Shown piece by piece: positions 9,496 through 18,138 of a stretch of DNA of 61,566 nt; position 1 is the first letter of the stretch, and each line of letters starts with the position of its first letter. The notes under the pieces were generated by a model that was not told the origin of the DNA, ran no database searches, and was given only the letters and a program-made list of their open reading frames with translations. The position numbers were made by a program, and so were the translations under genes. Source of the stretch: Paludibacterium purpuratum (GTDB taxonomy: Bacteria; Pseudomonadota; Gammaproteobacteria; Burkholderiales; Chromobacteriaceae). Where the stretch lies: contig NZ_SNZP01000019.1 of NCBI RefSeq assembly GCF_004363805.1, positions 1 to 61,566 of the forward strand. The letters are read 5' to 3'.

Positions 9496-11832
9496 ATGAG
9501 AAACCAACCTATACGGCCGGTGGTACTGGCCGTGCTCGCGGCATTGTCCAGTCCGCTTGCGCATGCCGACGACCGTACCGAGCTGGGCACCGTGGTGATT
9601 ACCGGCGAAGGGGACAAGCTGGGCGCGGGCTATATTCAGCCGGAAGACAGCGTCAAATCGCGCAGTAACGTTACGCGTGCCTCGCTGGAAAAATCCAGTC
9701 CGACCAGCAATATCTACCAGGATCTGAATATGCTGCCGGGCGTGAATGCCTCCAGCTACGATGCAACGGGTATGTTCGGTGGCGCTCTGACGGTGCGTGG
9801 CTTCAACTCGGATCAATTGGGGGTGACGATCAACGGTGTGCCGGTCAACGACTCCGGCAGTTTCTCCGTTTATCCGCAGGAATACGTCGAGAATGAAAAC
9901 CTTTGCCAGGCTTTCGTCACCCAAGGGTCGACCGATACCGATGCACCGCATGTCGGCGCGACAGGCGGCAATATCGGCTTTGTTACTTGCGATCCGGAGA
10001 ATCAACGCCGCGTGCGTTTTGCTCAGACGGTCGGCAGCAATGAATTGAGCCGCACCTATTTGCGCGGCGATACCGGGCGCTTTGCCGACGATAAGGCCAA
10101 GGCCTTCCTGTCATACTCCCACTCCCGGGTGGAGAAATGGAAAGGGCCGGGCGCGGCGGTGCGCGACCATATCGATACCGGTATGCGCTATGACCTCTCG
10201 ACGGGCAGCTATATCAATGCGTCGCTGCTCTATAGCCGCGAAGTCGCCAACAATTTCCTCAACCCGACCTTGGCGCAGTTGAACGCGAACGGGTATAACG
10301 CCGATTATTCGCCGACATTCACCCCAGGGCATCTGCCGCCGGTCAATGGCACCGCTCAGAACGAATCGGGTCCGAATCCGGCCTATTACCAACTGGCGAT
10401 TAACCCGTTCGAAAATGCCATTTTCAAAGTGGATGGCATCTTCCAGCTCAGCGACAGCACCAAGCTGAAGATTCAGCCGTATTACTGGTATGGCTACGGT
10501 ACCGGCGGCACCCAGCAGACCACGTTGAAGGAAAACGGGTTCTACAACGCCGCCACCGGCGCGCTCAACGGCACCAAGGATCTGAACGGCGATGGCGACA
10601 CGCTGGACAAGATCCTGGTCGCGTCCAGTTCGTTGACCAAAACCAACCGGCCGGGCATTACGCTGGCGGTGAGCAAAACCCTCGACAACCATCAAATCGA
10701 CACCGGGGTTTGGTTCGAGCGCGCCGAGCACCGCCAGACCAAGCCGGCCACCTCCGTCGATCAGAACGGCAACCCGGCGAGCCAATGGCTCGACAGCAAC
10801 CTGATCACGCGACCGGACGGCTCGCTCTACCAGGGGCGCGATTGGGATACGATCAGCACCGCCTGGCAGTTCTTCGCCCAGGACTCGATCAACCTATTGA
10901 AGGACGACTTGAACGTGACGGCGGGGCTGCGCACGCCATCGGTGACACGCGACTTCACCAACAACGCCAGCGAAGGCTCGGGCATTTCCAATGTCGGCTA
11001 CCACCTCAAGCAGACGTACAGCGACGTATTGCCGAGCGTGGGTTTCCGCTACAACTTCACCCCGGCGCATCAGGTTTTCGCCAATGTGACGAAGAATTTC
11101 CGCGCGCCGCCGAACTTCGCTTTCGCGCCGACCGGCAACAACGTCAGCGTCGTCAACGGTCAGGTGGTATTGTCCTCCAACGTCAAGGCCGAGACCGCGA
11201 TCAATACCGATGTCGGCTACCGCTACCAAGGCACGGCCTTCACGTTCAGCGGCACGCTGTTCGACGTGGAGTACAAGGATCGTCAGGCCAACGCCTACGA
11301 CCCGGTGACCCAGAAGAGCGTTTACACCAACGCCGGCGATGTTCACAACTGGGGCACGGAGCTTGAGTTGGGTACCACGCCGGTGGCCGGCTGGAGCGTC
11401 TATACCTCGTTCACGATCAACCGCAGCGAAATCAAGAGCAATCTGCAAACGGCTGCCAGCACCACGCTCGCAACGCAAGGCAAGGAATTTCCATTGACGC
11501 CGCGTTGGATGGCGGCGCTGTCGCTGCAGTATGCGCAAGGGCCGTTCTACGCGCGGACCAACGTCAAACACACCGGCAAGCAGTTCGCCACGCTGGTGAA
11601 CGACGAAGTGGTGCCCGAGTACACCTTGGTCGATTTCGATGCCGGGTATCGTTTCCCGAATATGGGGTGGCTGAAGAACCCGACCATCAAGTTCAACCTG
11701 TCGAACATCTTCAATACCAGCTATCGCGTACCGAGCGGTCTGCAACCGACGGCTGCGGATAGTAGCAATCCCGTGCGCTATTACCTGGGCGCGCCGCGCG
11801 GCGTGGCGTTGACCTTGCAAACCGACCTGTAA
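9496..11832 (+). CDS. TonB-dependent outer-membrane receptor
   Basis: A 778-residue receptor. The Sec signal peptide ends near ...ASPLAHA-DD, then comes a TonB-box-like GTVVITGEG. The plug domain spans about residues 50-165 (LNMLPGVNASS, LTVRGFNSDQLGVTINGVPV), and a 22-strand barrel follows (TAGLRTPSVTRDF, GTELELGTTPV). Two plug cysteines in ENENLCQAF and GFVTCDPE are distinctive. The chain ends ...LTLQTDL rather than with the usual aromatic residue. The substrate is unknown: siderophore, heme, cobalamin or another scarce compound. Dedicated exbD, tonB and exbB in the same operon suggest an independently powered uptake system. Confidence 0.93.
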   Translation: MRNQPIRPVVLAVLAALSSPLAHADDRTELGTVVITGEGDKLGAGYIQPEDSVKSRSNVTRASLEKSSPTSNIYQDLNMLPGVNASSYDATGMFGGALTVRGFNSDQLGVTINGVPVNDSGSFSVYPQEYVENENLCQAFVTQGSTDTDAPHVGATGGNIGFVTCDPENQRRVRFAQTVGSNELSRTYLRGDTGRFADDKAKAFLSYSHSRVEKWKGPGAAVRDHIDTGMRYDLSTGSYINASLLYSREVANNFLNPTLAQLNANGYNADYSPTFTPGHLPPVNGTAQNESGPNPAYYQLAINPFENAIFKVDGIFQLSDSTKLKIQPYYWYGYGTGGTQQTTLKENGFYNAATGALNGTKDLNGDGDTLDKILVASSSLTKTNRPGITLAVSKTLDNHQIDTGVWFERAEHRQTKPATSVDQNGNPASQWLDSNLITRPDGSLYQGRDWDTISTAWQFFAQDSINLLKDDLNVTAGLRTPSVTRDFTNNASEGSGISNVGYHLKQTYSDVLPSVGFRYNFTPAHQVFANVTKNFRAPPNFAFAPTGNNVSVVNGQVVLSSNVKAETAINTDVGYRYQGTAFTFSGTLFDVEYKDRQANAYDPVTQKSVYTNAGDVHNWGTELELGTTPVAGWSVYTSFTINRSEIKSNLQTAASTTLATQGKEFPLTPRWMAALSLQYAQGPFYARTNVKHTGKQFATLVNDEVVPEYTLVDFDAGYRFPNMGWLKNPTIKFNLSNIFNTSYRVPSGLQPTAADSSNPVRYYLGAPRGVALTLQTDL

Positions 11833-11879
11833 CGCATTTGGCAATCGGCCGGGGTGGGAAGCCCCGGCCATGGAGGGCA

Positions 11880-12491
11880 ATGAGCATGACCATCGATTAC
11901 ACCAGTCTTCATACCGCAACTTTCTACCTGATGTACGCCTGCCTGGCATTGGCTATCTTCGTCTGCGTCGAGCGGCTGATCTATTACGTACAGACGCAGA
12001 AGCACGCCCGCGAACTGGAAGGGGCGGTGACCGGCCACGCCGGCGAGTTGCACCTGCTGCCGCGCGAGTTGACCGAGCGCGACAGCCTGCCGGCACAGGC
12101 GCTACGCACCATGATGGCCGATATTCCCAATACCCGTTCGCCGGAAGATTTGCAGCACTTGTCGAGCGCGGTGTTCTTGTCGACCAAATCGCGACTGCAG
12201 AAGAATCTCTGGGTGTTGGATACCATCGTGACGGCAGCGCCGCTGTTGGGTTTGCTCGGTACGATCCTCGGTATTATCGAGACCTTCACCACCTTGGCCG
12301 AGCACGGCATTTCCGATCCCAAGGGGGTGTCGGCCGGCATCGGTACGGCGCTCTTGGCTACCGCCATGGGGATTACGGTGGCGTTGATCGGGCTGGTGTT
12401 CCTGAATCACTTCCACGACCGGGTCGACCGTATCAGCGAACACCTGAAAGTCCTATTGCTGCGTAGCGCGATCCGACGCGAGGCGGCATGA
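11880..12491 (+). CDS. exbB: ExbB/MotA/TolQ-family proton-channel subunit
   Basis: A 203-residue protein if read from the ATG at 11880, which follows GGAGGG. An in-frame ATG further upstream lacks a ribosome-binding site. It has one N-terminal membrane helix (about residues 10-32), a cytoplasmic loop, and two further helices (TAAPLLGLLGTILGII near 113-130 and the GIGTALLATAMGITVALIGLVF region) forming the MotA/TolQ/ExbB channel domain. It pairs with ExbD from the first gene of the operon. Separation of exbB and exbD by tonB and the receptor is unusual. The gene ends 20 bases from the convergent peptidase gene. Confidence 0.92.
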   Translation: MSMTIDYTSLHTATFYLMYACLALAIFVCVERLIYYVQTQKHARELEGAVTGHAGELHLLPRELTERDSLPAQALRTMMADIPNTRSPEDLQHLSSAVFLSTKSRLQKNLWVLDTIVTAAPLLGLLGTILGIIETFTTLAEHGISDPKGVSAGIGTALLATAMGITVALIGLVFLNHFHDRVDRISEHLKVLLLRSAIRREAA

Positions 12492-12510
12492 TGCCGCCAG
12501 CCGGACTCGG

Positions 12511-13329
12511 TTAGCGTGTTGATTGGGCGACGCAGGATGCGCGCCGGGCCGCGTGCGATCCGGTCTTGGCCCGAGCCATGCAGGCCGTGTAACCGGCAAT
12601 GTACGTGTCGAACAACCGGCTTGCCTGCTCCGGTGTCGCGCGAGCCATTTGTTCGACCAGGCTACGCGAGCCGGGCTCGAAATGCTGGTAGTCGATCGGG
12701 GAGTCCCAATACCCGCCCCAGCCGAGAAAACCCTGTTCGGCGAATAGATCGACGACGTCTTCCGCCATGCCGGCACGCGTTGGCTTGTTCGGCCGGCTGT
12801 CGAGCCGATTGATCCCGGCTTGTGCAGCCGCGGCCGGCTGTACGCGCGCCGTGCCTGTGTCGTCGAACGACAAGTAAGGGTTTTGCCATGGGTTGAGGTC
12901 GATGGCTACGCCATAGGCATGCAACGACCAGCGCGTGCCGCCGGTGATCGGCCTGGCGTTGAAGGCCGAAGTGTTGTTGTCGGCCATCGCCGCCTGGTCG
13001 TCGCCGCGATAGAGCTCCATCGGTTGCGCCTTGGCAAGCGGGAAGCGGCGTGCGTAAAGCGCGTCGAAAATTGCCTGCACATGTGGCGCCACCGCGTCCA
13101 GTACCACAATGTCGCCGATACGTGTGCGCCCGGCGAAATCGACGTGGCGGAAAGTGACTTGGCGCAAGCGCTCGCAACCGACCGGCGCGGTGTCGGAGAT
13201 GACGCCGGCGGTGCGCATGGCTTCGCATTGCAACTCGGATAAGGGGACGATGTCGGCCTGCGCCAGTGGAGCGATGACACAAAACCCAATGAGCGGCATA
13301 AGTTGCCGCCACGCGAAGGCGATGGACAT
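12511..13329 (-). CDS. Secreted M15-family metallopeptidase (D,D/L,D-carboxypeptidase-like)
   Basis: A 272-residue protein using the ATG at 13329, which follows AAGGAG; a longer in-frame extension has no such site. The signal peptide is MSIAFAWRQLMPLIGFCVIA..QADI. The C-terminal half has the M15 zinc-site pattern: SLHAYGVAIDLNP gives H137 and D144, and DYQHFEP gives H216. M15 enzymes (VanY, phage L-Ala-D-Glu endopeptidases) cleave peptidoglycan peptides, so a role in wall remodelling or recycling in the periplasm is likely. Four cysteines (35, 52 and two near the C-terminus) might form disulfides. Confidence 0.87.
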   Translation of the reverse strand: MSIAFAWRQLMPLIGFCVIAPLAQADIVPLSELQCEAMRTAGVISDTAPVGCERLRQVTFRHVDFAGRTRIGDIVVLDAVAPHVQAIFDALYARRFPLAKAQPMELYRGDDQAAMADNNTSAFNARPITGGTRWSLHAYGVAIDLNPWQNPYLSFDDTGTARVQPAAAAQAGINRLDSRPNKPTRAGMAEDVVDLFAEQGFLGWGGYWDSPIDYQHFEPGSRSLVEQMARATPEQASRLFDTYIAGYTACMARAKTGSHAARRASCVAQSTR

Positions 13330-13363
13330 GTTGGTTCTCCTTGAGCAGATCGTCGTTTGGGGT

Positions 13364-13384
13364 GGCGCCCCGTGGTGGGGCGCC
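13364..13384 (-). terminator. GC-rich hairpin downstream of the coaBC-dut-deacylase genes
   Basis: A perfect 8-bp stem GGCGCCCC / GGGGCGCC with a 5-base loop lies 14 bases past the deacylase stop on the minus strand. No U-run follows. It could be a weak or factor-assisted terminator, or an mRNA 3'-end stabiliser. Confidence 0.4.
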
Positions 13385-13397
13385 GGTTCGTGTGCGA

Positions 13398-13883
13398 CTA
13401 GACGTTGACGCCGCGAGGCTCGTGTCCGGTATGGCGCAGAAAACGCAGAAAGTCCGGCACGCTGATGCACAGCGTCGAGTGGTTGACCATCGGGTGGAAG
13501 CCGATCAACCGTTCCGGGTCGATGTCGTTATCGAGCAATACCGTCACACGGTGCTCGGCATCGTTGGCCAGGCCGAACGGCGTGACCGAGCCTGCCGACA
13601 GGTGCAGATATTCCTGCAGGCGCTCTTCCGAGGCAAACGACAGCCGGGCTTCGTCGATTTGCGCTGCAACCGACGCCAGGTCGGCGGTTTTCAATTCGTC
13701 CAGCACCAGCAGATAGTAACGATTGCCCTTGCGGTTTTTCAGGAACAGATTCTTGACGTTCTGGCCGGGAAAAGTGATGCCTTCGCGGTGATAGTCGGAG
13801 ACCGAGCCGAAGGGCGGGTGCTCGACTTTCTCAAAGGTGATGCTCAACTCGGCCAGCAGAGTGTACAGACCGGCTTCCTGCAT
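13398..13883 (-). CDS. Prolyl-tRNA-associated deacylase (YbaK/ProX editing family)
   Basis: A 161-residue protein of the YbaK/ProX (PrdX) trans-editing family. Recognisable segments are VEHPPFGSV near residue 20, KNLFLKNRKGNRYYLLVL near 43-60, and GSVTPFGLANDAEH near 98-111. Free-standing members hydrolyse mischarged tRNA, typically Ala-tRNA(Pro) or Cys-tRNA(Pro). It is a soluble cytoplasmic enzyme. The start is three bases after the dut stop codon, so it forms an operon with dut and probably coaBC. Confidence 0.9.
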   Translation of the reverse strand: MQEAGLYTLLAELSITFEKVEHPPFGSVSDYHREGITFPGQNVKNLFLKNRKGNRYYLLVLDELKTADLASVAAQIDEARLSFASEERLQEYLHLSAGSVTPFGLANDAEHRVTVLLDNDIDPERLIGFHPMVNHSTLCISVPDFLRFLRHTGHEPRGVNV

Positions 13884-13886
13884 GGC

Positions 13887-14339
13887 TCAGCCTCTTCCCG
13901 TGCTGCCGAATCCGCCGGCACCGCGCTCGGATGTCGCGAAATCGTCGACGATATTGAATTCGACCTGGGCCACCGGCACCACGATCAGTTGGGCGATGCG
14001 CTCGAGCGGCGTCAGACGGAACGACTCGCCGCCACGATTCCAAACCGAGACGAACAATTGTCCCTGGTAGTCGGAGTCGATCAGGCCGACCAGGTTGCCC
14101 AGCACGATACCGTGCTTATGCCCCAGTCCGGAGCGCGGCAGGATCATGGCGGCAAAGCCCGGGTCGCCGATGTGGATGGCCATGCCGGTCGGCACCAGAT
14201 GGGTTTCGCCCGGGTGGATCTGGATATCCTGATCGATGGCGGCGCGCAGATCCAGGCCGGCCGAGCCAGGCGTCGCATAGCCGGGTAGATTGTCGTTTAG
14301 CCTCGGGTCGAGAATTTTGACGTCGATAACGGGTTTCAT
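13887..14339 (-). CDS. dut: dUTP diphosphatase
   Basis: A 150-residue trimeric dUTPase, hydrolysing dUTP to dUMP and diphosphate. All five family motifs are present in order: [36 protein letters not shown] and the C-terminal [12 protein letters not shown], which closes over the active site. The ATG at 14339 gives the standard length; an open frame continues upstream into coaBC but is an artefact of GC-rich sequence. It lies 13 bases after coaBC. The coaBC-dut pairing is conserved in many proteobacteria. Confidence 0.96.
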   Translation of the reverse strand: MKPVIDVKILDPRLNDNLPGYATPGSAGLDLRAAIDQDIQIHPGETHLVPTGMAIHIGDPGFAAMILPRSGLGHKHGIVLGNLVGLIDSDYQGQLFVSVWNRGGESFRLTPLERIAQLIVVPVAQVEFNIVDDFATSERGAGGFGSTGRG

Positions 14340-14352
14340 GTGGTCCTCGCGC

Positions 14353-15549
14353 TTAATTGGGTAGTCTATTGGCCAATAGAGCGGCCAGATGGTCGACGAT
14401 GGCTTCTGCCACCGCCTGTTTGGGCATTGCGGGCAGTGCGTGCGCACCGTGATCGTCGAGCAGGACGACTTGGTTGTCGTCAGCCCCCATGGCGGTTTGC
14501 ACCAGATTGGCAACCAGCAGCGGCAGCTTCTTGTCGCGGCGCTTGCGCTCGGCATGTTCGAGCAGGTCGCGGCTCTCGGCGGCGAAGCCGACGCAGAACG
14601 GCGCCGCCGGCAGGGCGGCCACTGTGCGCAGTATGTCGGGATTTTCCTCCAGCTGGATGTCGAGCGGCCCTTCATGCTTCTTGTGCTTGTGCTCCGTACG
14701 GTTCTTGACGCGATAGTCGGCCACGGCGGCCACCGCGATGAAGGTGTCGCAGGTCCCGACCTGGCCGAGCACCGCTTGTTGCATCTCGTCGGCGCTTTGC
14801 ACGTCGATGCGGGTCAGGCCGACCGGTGCCGGCAGCGCGGTCGGTCCGGAAATCAGCGTCACCTCGGCGCCGGCGTCGCGGCAGGCGCGCGCCAGTGCAT
14901 AGCCCATTTTTCCGGAGCTGATGTTGGTGATGCCGCGCACCGGGTCGATGGCCTCGAAAGTCGGGCCGGCGGTCAGCAGTACGCGGCGACCCGCCAACGA
15001 TTTGGGGCGGAAGAAGCCGTGGAGCAGTTCGGCGATGGCCTCCGGTTCCATCATGCGGCCTTCGCCGGTTTCGCCGCAGGCCTGCTCGCCGCGATCCGGA
15101 CCGAAAATCGTGACGCCGTCGGCGCCGAGTGTGGCGATATTGCGCTGGTTGGGCGGGTTTTCCCACATCTGGCGGTTCATGGCCGGCGCCACGATCAACG
15201 GACAGGTGCGTGCCGCCGCCAGCGTGGTGAGCAGATCGTCGCACTGGCCGTGGGCAAGCTTGGCCAGGGTATTCGCACTGGCCGGGGCGATCAGAAATGC
15301 ATCGGCGCGGCGCGACAGATCGATATGAGCCATGCCGTTGGCCGGCCGGTCGTCCCATTGATCGGTGTAAACCGGATTGCCCGACAGCGCTTGGAAGGTC
15401 AACGGCGCGACGAAGTGCGTGGCGCCTGCGGTCATGACGACTTCGACGCGGTGGCCGGCCTTGATTAACAGACGGGTCAGCTCGGCCGCTTTGTAGGCGG
15501 CGATGCCGCCGGTGATGCCGAGAAGGATGCGTTTTGACGACATTTGCAT
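14353..15549 (-). CDS. coaBC: Bifunctional phosphopantothenoylcysteine decarboxylase / phosphopantothenate-cysteine ligase
   Basis: About 398 residues, two consecutive steps of coenzyme A synthesis. The N-terminal FMN-dependent decarboxylase (CoaC) shows [13 protein letters not shown], a histidine in the [13 protein letters not shown] segment, and the [11 protein letters not shown] substrate-binding motif near residue 130. The C-terminal CTP-dependent ligase (CoaB) starts near residue 190 with [16 protein letters not shown] and contains [14 protein letters not shown] and a [11 protein letters not shown] motif. I chose the ATG at 15549 because AAAGG precedes it by four bases. Starts at 15570 and 15543 are alternatives. 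It is divergent from radC. Confidence 0.95.
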   Translation of the reverse strand: MQMSSKRILLGITGGIAAYKAAELTRLLIKAGHRVEVVMTAGATHFVAPLTFQALSGNPVYTDQWDDRPANGMAHIDLSRRADAFLIAPASANTLAKLAHGQCDDLLTTLAAARTCPLIVAPAMNRQMWENPPNQRNIATLGADGVTIFGPDRGEQACGETGEGRMMEPEAIAELLHGFFRPKSLAGRRVLLTAGPTFEAIDPVRGITNISSGKMGYALARACRDAGAEVTLISGPTALPAPVGLTRIDVQSADEMQQAVLGQVGTCDTFIAVAAVADYRVKNRTEHKHKKHEGPLDIQLEENPDILRTVAALPAAPFCVGFAAESRDLLEHAERKRRDKKLPLLVANLVQTAMGADDNQVVLLDDHGAHALPAMPKQAVAEAIVDHLAALLANRLPN

Positions 15550-15680
15550 GATGCCTTTGGCGGAATTCATCCCAGAAGTTTAACGGATTTTATCTTGCGC
15601 TGCCCTGACATGACCGCGCAAACGCGTCTGCTCGGCGAGGTAATGCTACAAATAGATCTTTCGCCGACAGGAGGACGAGC

Positions 15681-16355
15681 ATGTCGATTGCACACTGGCC
15701 AGTTGCCGAGCGCCCGCGAGAGAAGCTGCTTGAGCGCGGCGCCAGCGTCTTGAGCGATGCGGAGTTATTGGCGATTTTCCTCCGTACCGGTATCCGCGGG
15801 CATAGTGCGGTGGATCTGGGGCGCGACCTGATCCGCCGGTTTGGTTCGCTATCCGGTTTGCTATGCGCCCAGGAACAGGACGTGACGGCCCTCCCGGGCC
15901 TTGGGCCGAGCAAGGTCGCTCAACTGCTGGCGGTGCGGGAACTGGCTCACCGGGCACTGCGCGAGGAGATGGCCGCAACGAATATCCTCGATTCGCCCGA
16001 GCGGGTGTCCGATTACTTGCGTCTGTTGATGGGGGGGCACGAAGTGGAAGTTTTTATGGTTATTTTCCTCTCTGTGCGCAATCATATATTAACGGCACAG
16101 GAACTGTTTCGAGGTACATTGACCGAAACCCGGGTGTATCCGCGCGAGATCGTCCGCTTGGCGTTGCGTCACAACGCGGCGGCATTGATCCTGGCGCATA
16201 ACCATCCATCGGGGGAGCCCGAGCCTTCCATGCCGGATTTGCTGGTGACCGAGGCCCTTCAGCGACTGCTGAGAGAGGTCGATATAAGGTTACTGGATCA
16301 TGTGATCGTCACTCGCCAACAGACCGTTTCCCTGGCTGCGCGAGGATACTGCTAG
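15681..16355 (+). CDS. radC: RadC/JAB-domain DNA repair-associated protein
   Basis: A 224-residue protein. The N-terminal helix-hairpin-helix-like region contains LPGLGPSKVAQLLAV (about 73-87). The C-terminal JAB1/MPN+ domain has the JAMM metal-site pattern AHNHPSGEPEPSMPD (about 172-186). It is full length for the RadC/YicR family. Its biochemical role is poorly established despite the historic DNA repair name. It is transcribed divergently from coaBC and preceded by AGGAGG. Confidence 0.95.
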   Translation: MSIAHWPVAERPREKLLERGASVLSDAELLAIFLRTGIRGHSAVDLGRDLIRRFGSLSGLLCAQEQDVTALPGLGPSKVAQLLAVRELAHRALREEMAATNILDSPERVSDYLRLLMGGHEVEVFMVIFLSVRNHILTAQELFRGTLTETRVYPREIVRLALRHNAAALILAHNHPSGEPEPSMPDLLVTEALQRLLREVDIRLLDHVIVTRQQTVSLAARGYC

Positions 16356-16464
16356 AAAGGGAGTGCAGGCGGGGGGATGCGTGTAAAGACGGTGCGCATC
16401 TGCCGAAGTCGACCGGTTGTTAACTGTCGCAATCGATTCTTTCACGCATCACAAGGAGCTCATC

Positions 16465-16716
16465 ATGAACATCCTGCGCTTGCTTAATGAGTCGGAATAC
16501 ATCCAGGTCAACAACCAGTTCATCAAACCGGAGCACCACACCGTCTCCGAAGAGTTCTCCGATGACGACGATGTCGCACTGGCCGCCAGAGTCGATGGCC
16601 ACGACTTGATCTTGACCGTGGCAGAGTTGGAAGAGGCCACGCCGCTGGCCGATGGCGGTTTTTGGCTGGAAGGTCTCGGCTACTTGCGCTTTCTGTCGCG
16701 CCAAAGTCTGCACTAA
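16465..16716 (+). CDS. Small acidic conserved-type protein of unknown function
   Basis: An 83-residue protein starting at the ATG at 16465, preceded by AAGGAG; the in-frame upstream codons lack a ribosome-binding site. It is acidic, with a cluster EEFSDDDDVAL near the middle and a regular C-terminal half (LILTVAELEEATPL, WLEGLGYLRFLS). It has no signal peptide, membrane helix or cysteines. I do not recognise the family. A strong terminator follows, supporting a real short transcript. Confidence 0.72.
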   Translation: MNILRLLNESEYIQVNNQFIKPEHHTVSEEFSDDDDVALAARVDGHDLILTVAELEEATPLADGGFWLEGLGYLRFLSRQSLH

Positions 16717-16722
16717 GACGTC

Positions 16723-16754
16723 GCGCGTCCGCGGCTCTGCCGCGGGCGTGCTTT
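16723..16754 (+). terminator. Terminator after the 83-residue ORF
   Basis: A 13-bp stem (with two G-T pairs), GCGCGTCCGCGGC / GCCGCGGGCGTGC, and a TCT loop, followed by TTT. It lies 7 bases past the stop codon. Confidence 0.7.
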
Positions 16755-16776
16755 GACCCGCTCGACAGGGGGGCGC

Positions 16777-17172
16777 TTAAAACACCACGCCTGCACGAAG
16801 AATGATGTTAGCGTAGGGCGTGCATTCGCCGGTGCGTACCATCGCCACGGCGCCGGCCGTCATTTGCTTGAAGGCTTCGTGATCCATCGTTTCGACTTGC
16901 GCCGAACCAACGTGACCTTGCATTGCCGCCAATAACGACGGATTGCGCTCGGAGAGTTCGCTGGCAACGATGGCAGACTCGATCTGCATTTCGCTCGCTA
17001 CCGCTTCCAGAACGGCCAACATGCCGGGCGTGCCGCGGCAGACCGCCAGGTCGATGCGCTGCGGGCCGGCCGGAATCGGCAGACCCGCGTCACCGATCAC
17101 CAGCATGTCGCCATGCCCGAGTCGGGCGATGACTTCGGATAAGGCACTATTCAGTAGCACGGTTTTTTTCAT
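16777..17172 (-). CDS. rbsD: D-ribose pyranase
   Basis: A 131-residue RbsD/FucU-fold protein that interconverts pyranose and furanose forms of ribose, so that RbsK receives its substrate. The catalytic histidine lies in ARLGHGDMLVIGDAGLP (about residues 16-32), and the C-terminal TGECTPYANIILRAGVVF is the family's ligand-binding tail. Its start overlaps the rbsK stop by four bases (ATGA). Last gene of the ribose operon. Confidence 0.95.
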   Translation of the reverse strand: MKKTVLLNSALSEVIARLGHGDMLVIGDAGLPIPAGPQRIDLAVCRGTPGMLAVLEAVASEMQIESAIVASELSERNPSLLAAMQGHVGSAQVETMDHEAFKQMTAGAVAMVRTGECTPYANIILRAGVVF

Positions 17173-18128
17173 GATTTTCTCGTTGTGTCGGGCTTTGGAT
17201 CGCCCGGCGTCAAGTCATCCAGTTCATGGCGGAAGGGAATCGAAGGTTGGGCGCCGGGTCTGCCGATGCACAGCGCGGCGGCGCGCATGCCGAGCTGTAC
17301 GGCATCGTCGATGACCATGCCTTCGAGCAGGCCGGCCGCCATGCCGCCGATGAAGGTGTCGCCTGCGGCGGTGGTGTCCACGACCTGGGCTGGTTGCGCC
17401 GGGTAGTGGCGCACGCCGTTGGTATCGGCGATGAGTGCGCCATCGGCGCCAAGGGTCAGTAGGATGGCCCCGGCTCCGCCGCGTAGCAGTCGACGGGCCG
17501 CCGCCATCGCTTCCGCACGCGTCGTAACCGGCAGTCCGGAAATCAGCGCGGCCTCGGTTTCGTTGACGACCAGGTAGTCGACGGCCAGCAGATCCGAGTC
17601 GAGCGGTATGGCCGGTGCCGGATTGAACAAGATCGGCACGCCAGCGCCGCGCGCCTCGGCAAAAGCGATGCGCACGCAGTCGGTCGGCACTTCCAATTGA
17701 CAAAGAAGCAGTGCCGCCGAGTGAATATCGTCCGCGGCCAGCCGTACATCGGCCTGGGTCAGCGCGCCATTGGCCCCCGGTGCCAGCATGATGCGATTCT
17801 GGCCATTGTCCTCCACGACGATCATGGCAATGCCGCTGGCGCCTGTATCGGTCGACACATGTCGGTGGTCGACGCCGGCGGCATCGAGCGTGGCGCGCAA
17901 TGGCGCAGCGAAGGCGTCGTTACCGAGCTTGCCGATCATGCGTACCTGCGCGCCGAGTCGGGCGCAGGCGACAGCCTGGTTGGCGCCCTTGCCGCCGGGA
18001 TGTTGCGCGAAGTCGTGGCCCAGCAGGGTTTCGCCAGGGGCTGGGCAGCGCGACACGCGCAGCACCAGATCCATATTCAGGCTGCCGACGACGGCGATAT
18101 GGGGGGAGGGGAAGCGAGTCGAAGGCAT
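17169..18128 (-). CDS. rbsK: Ribokinase
   Basis: A 319-residue PfkB-family kinase phosphorylating D-ribose to ribose 5-phosphate. Motifs seen: VVGSLNMDLVLRV at the N-terminus, GGKGANQAVACARLGA near residues 46-61, and DTTAAGDTFIGG with the catalytic aspartate near 255-266. It is 10 bases downstream of rbsR and overlaps rbsD by four bases. Confidence 0.95.
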   Translation of the reverse strand: MPSTRFPSPHIAVVGSLNMDLVLRVSRCPAPGETLLGHDFAQHPGGKGANQAVACARLGAQVRMIGKLGNDAFAAPLRATLDAAGVDHRHVSTDTGASGIAMIVVEDNGQNRIMLAPGANGALTQADVRLAADDIHSAALLLCQLEVPTDCVRIAFAEARGAGVPILFNPAPAIPLDSDLLAVDYLVVNETEAALISGLPVTTRAEAMAAARRLLRGGAGAILLTLGADGALIADTNGVRHYPAQPAQVVDTTAAGDTFIGGMAAGLLEGMVIDDAVQLGMRAAALCIGRPGAQPSIPFRHELDDLTPGDPKPDTTRKS

Positions 18129-18138
18129 TTCGGCTTTC

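Noticed and set aside
12482-12498. GGCGGCA...TGCCGCC palindrome as a bidirectional terminator between exbB and the M15 peptidase gene
   Set aside because: The stem overlaps the exbB stop codon, is only 7 bp and has no T-run in either direction.
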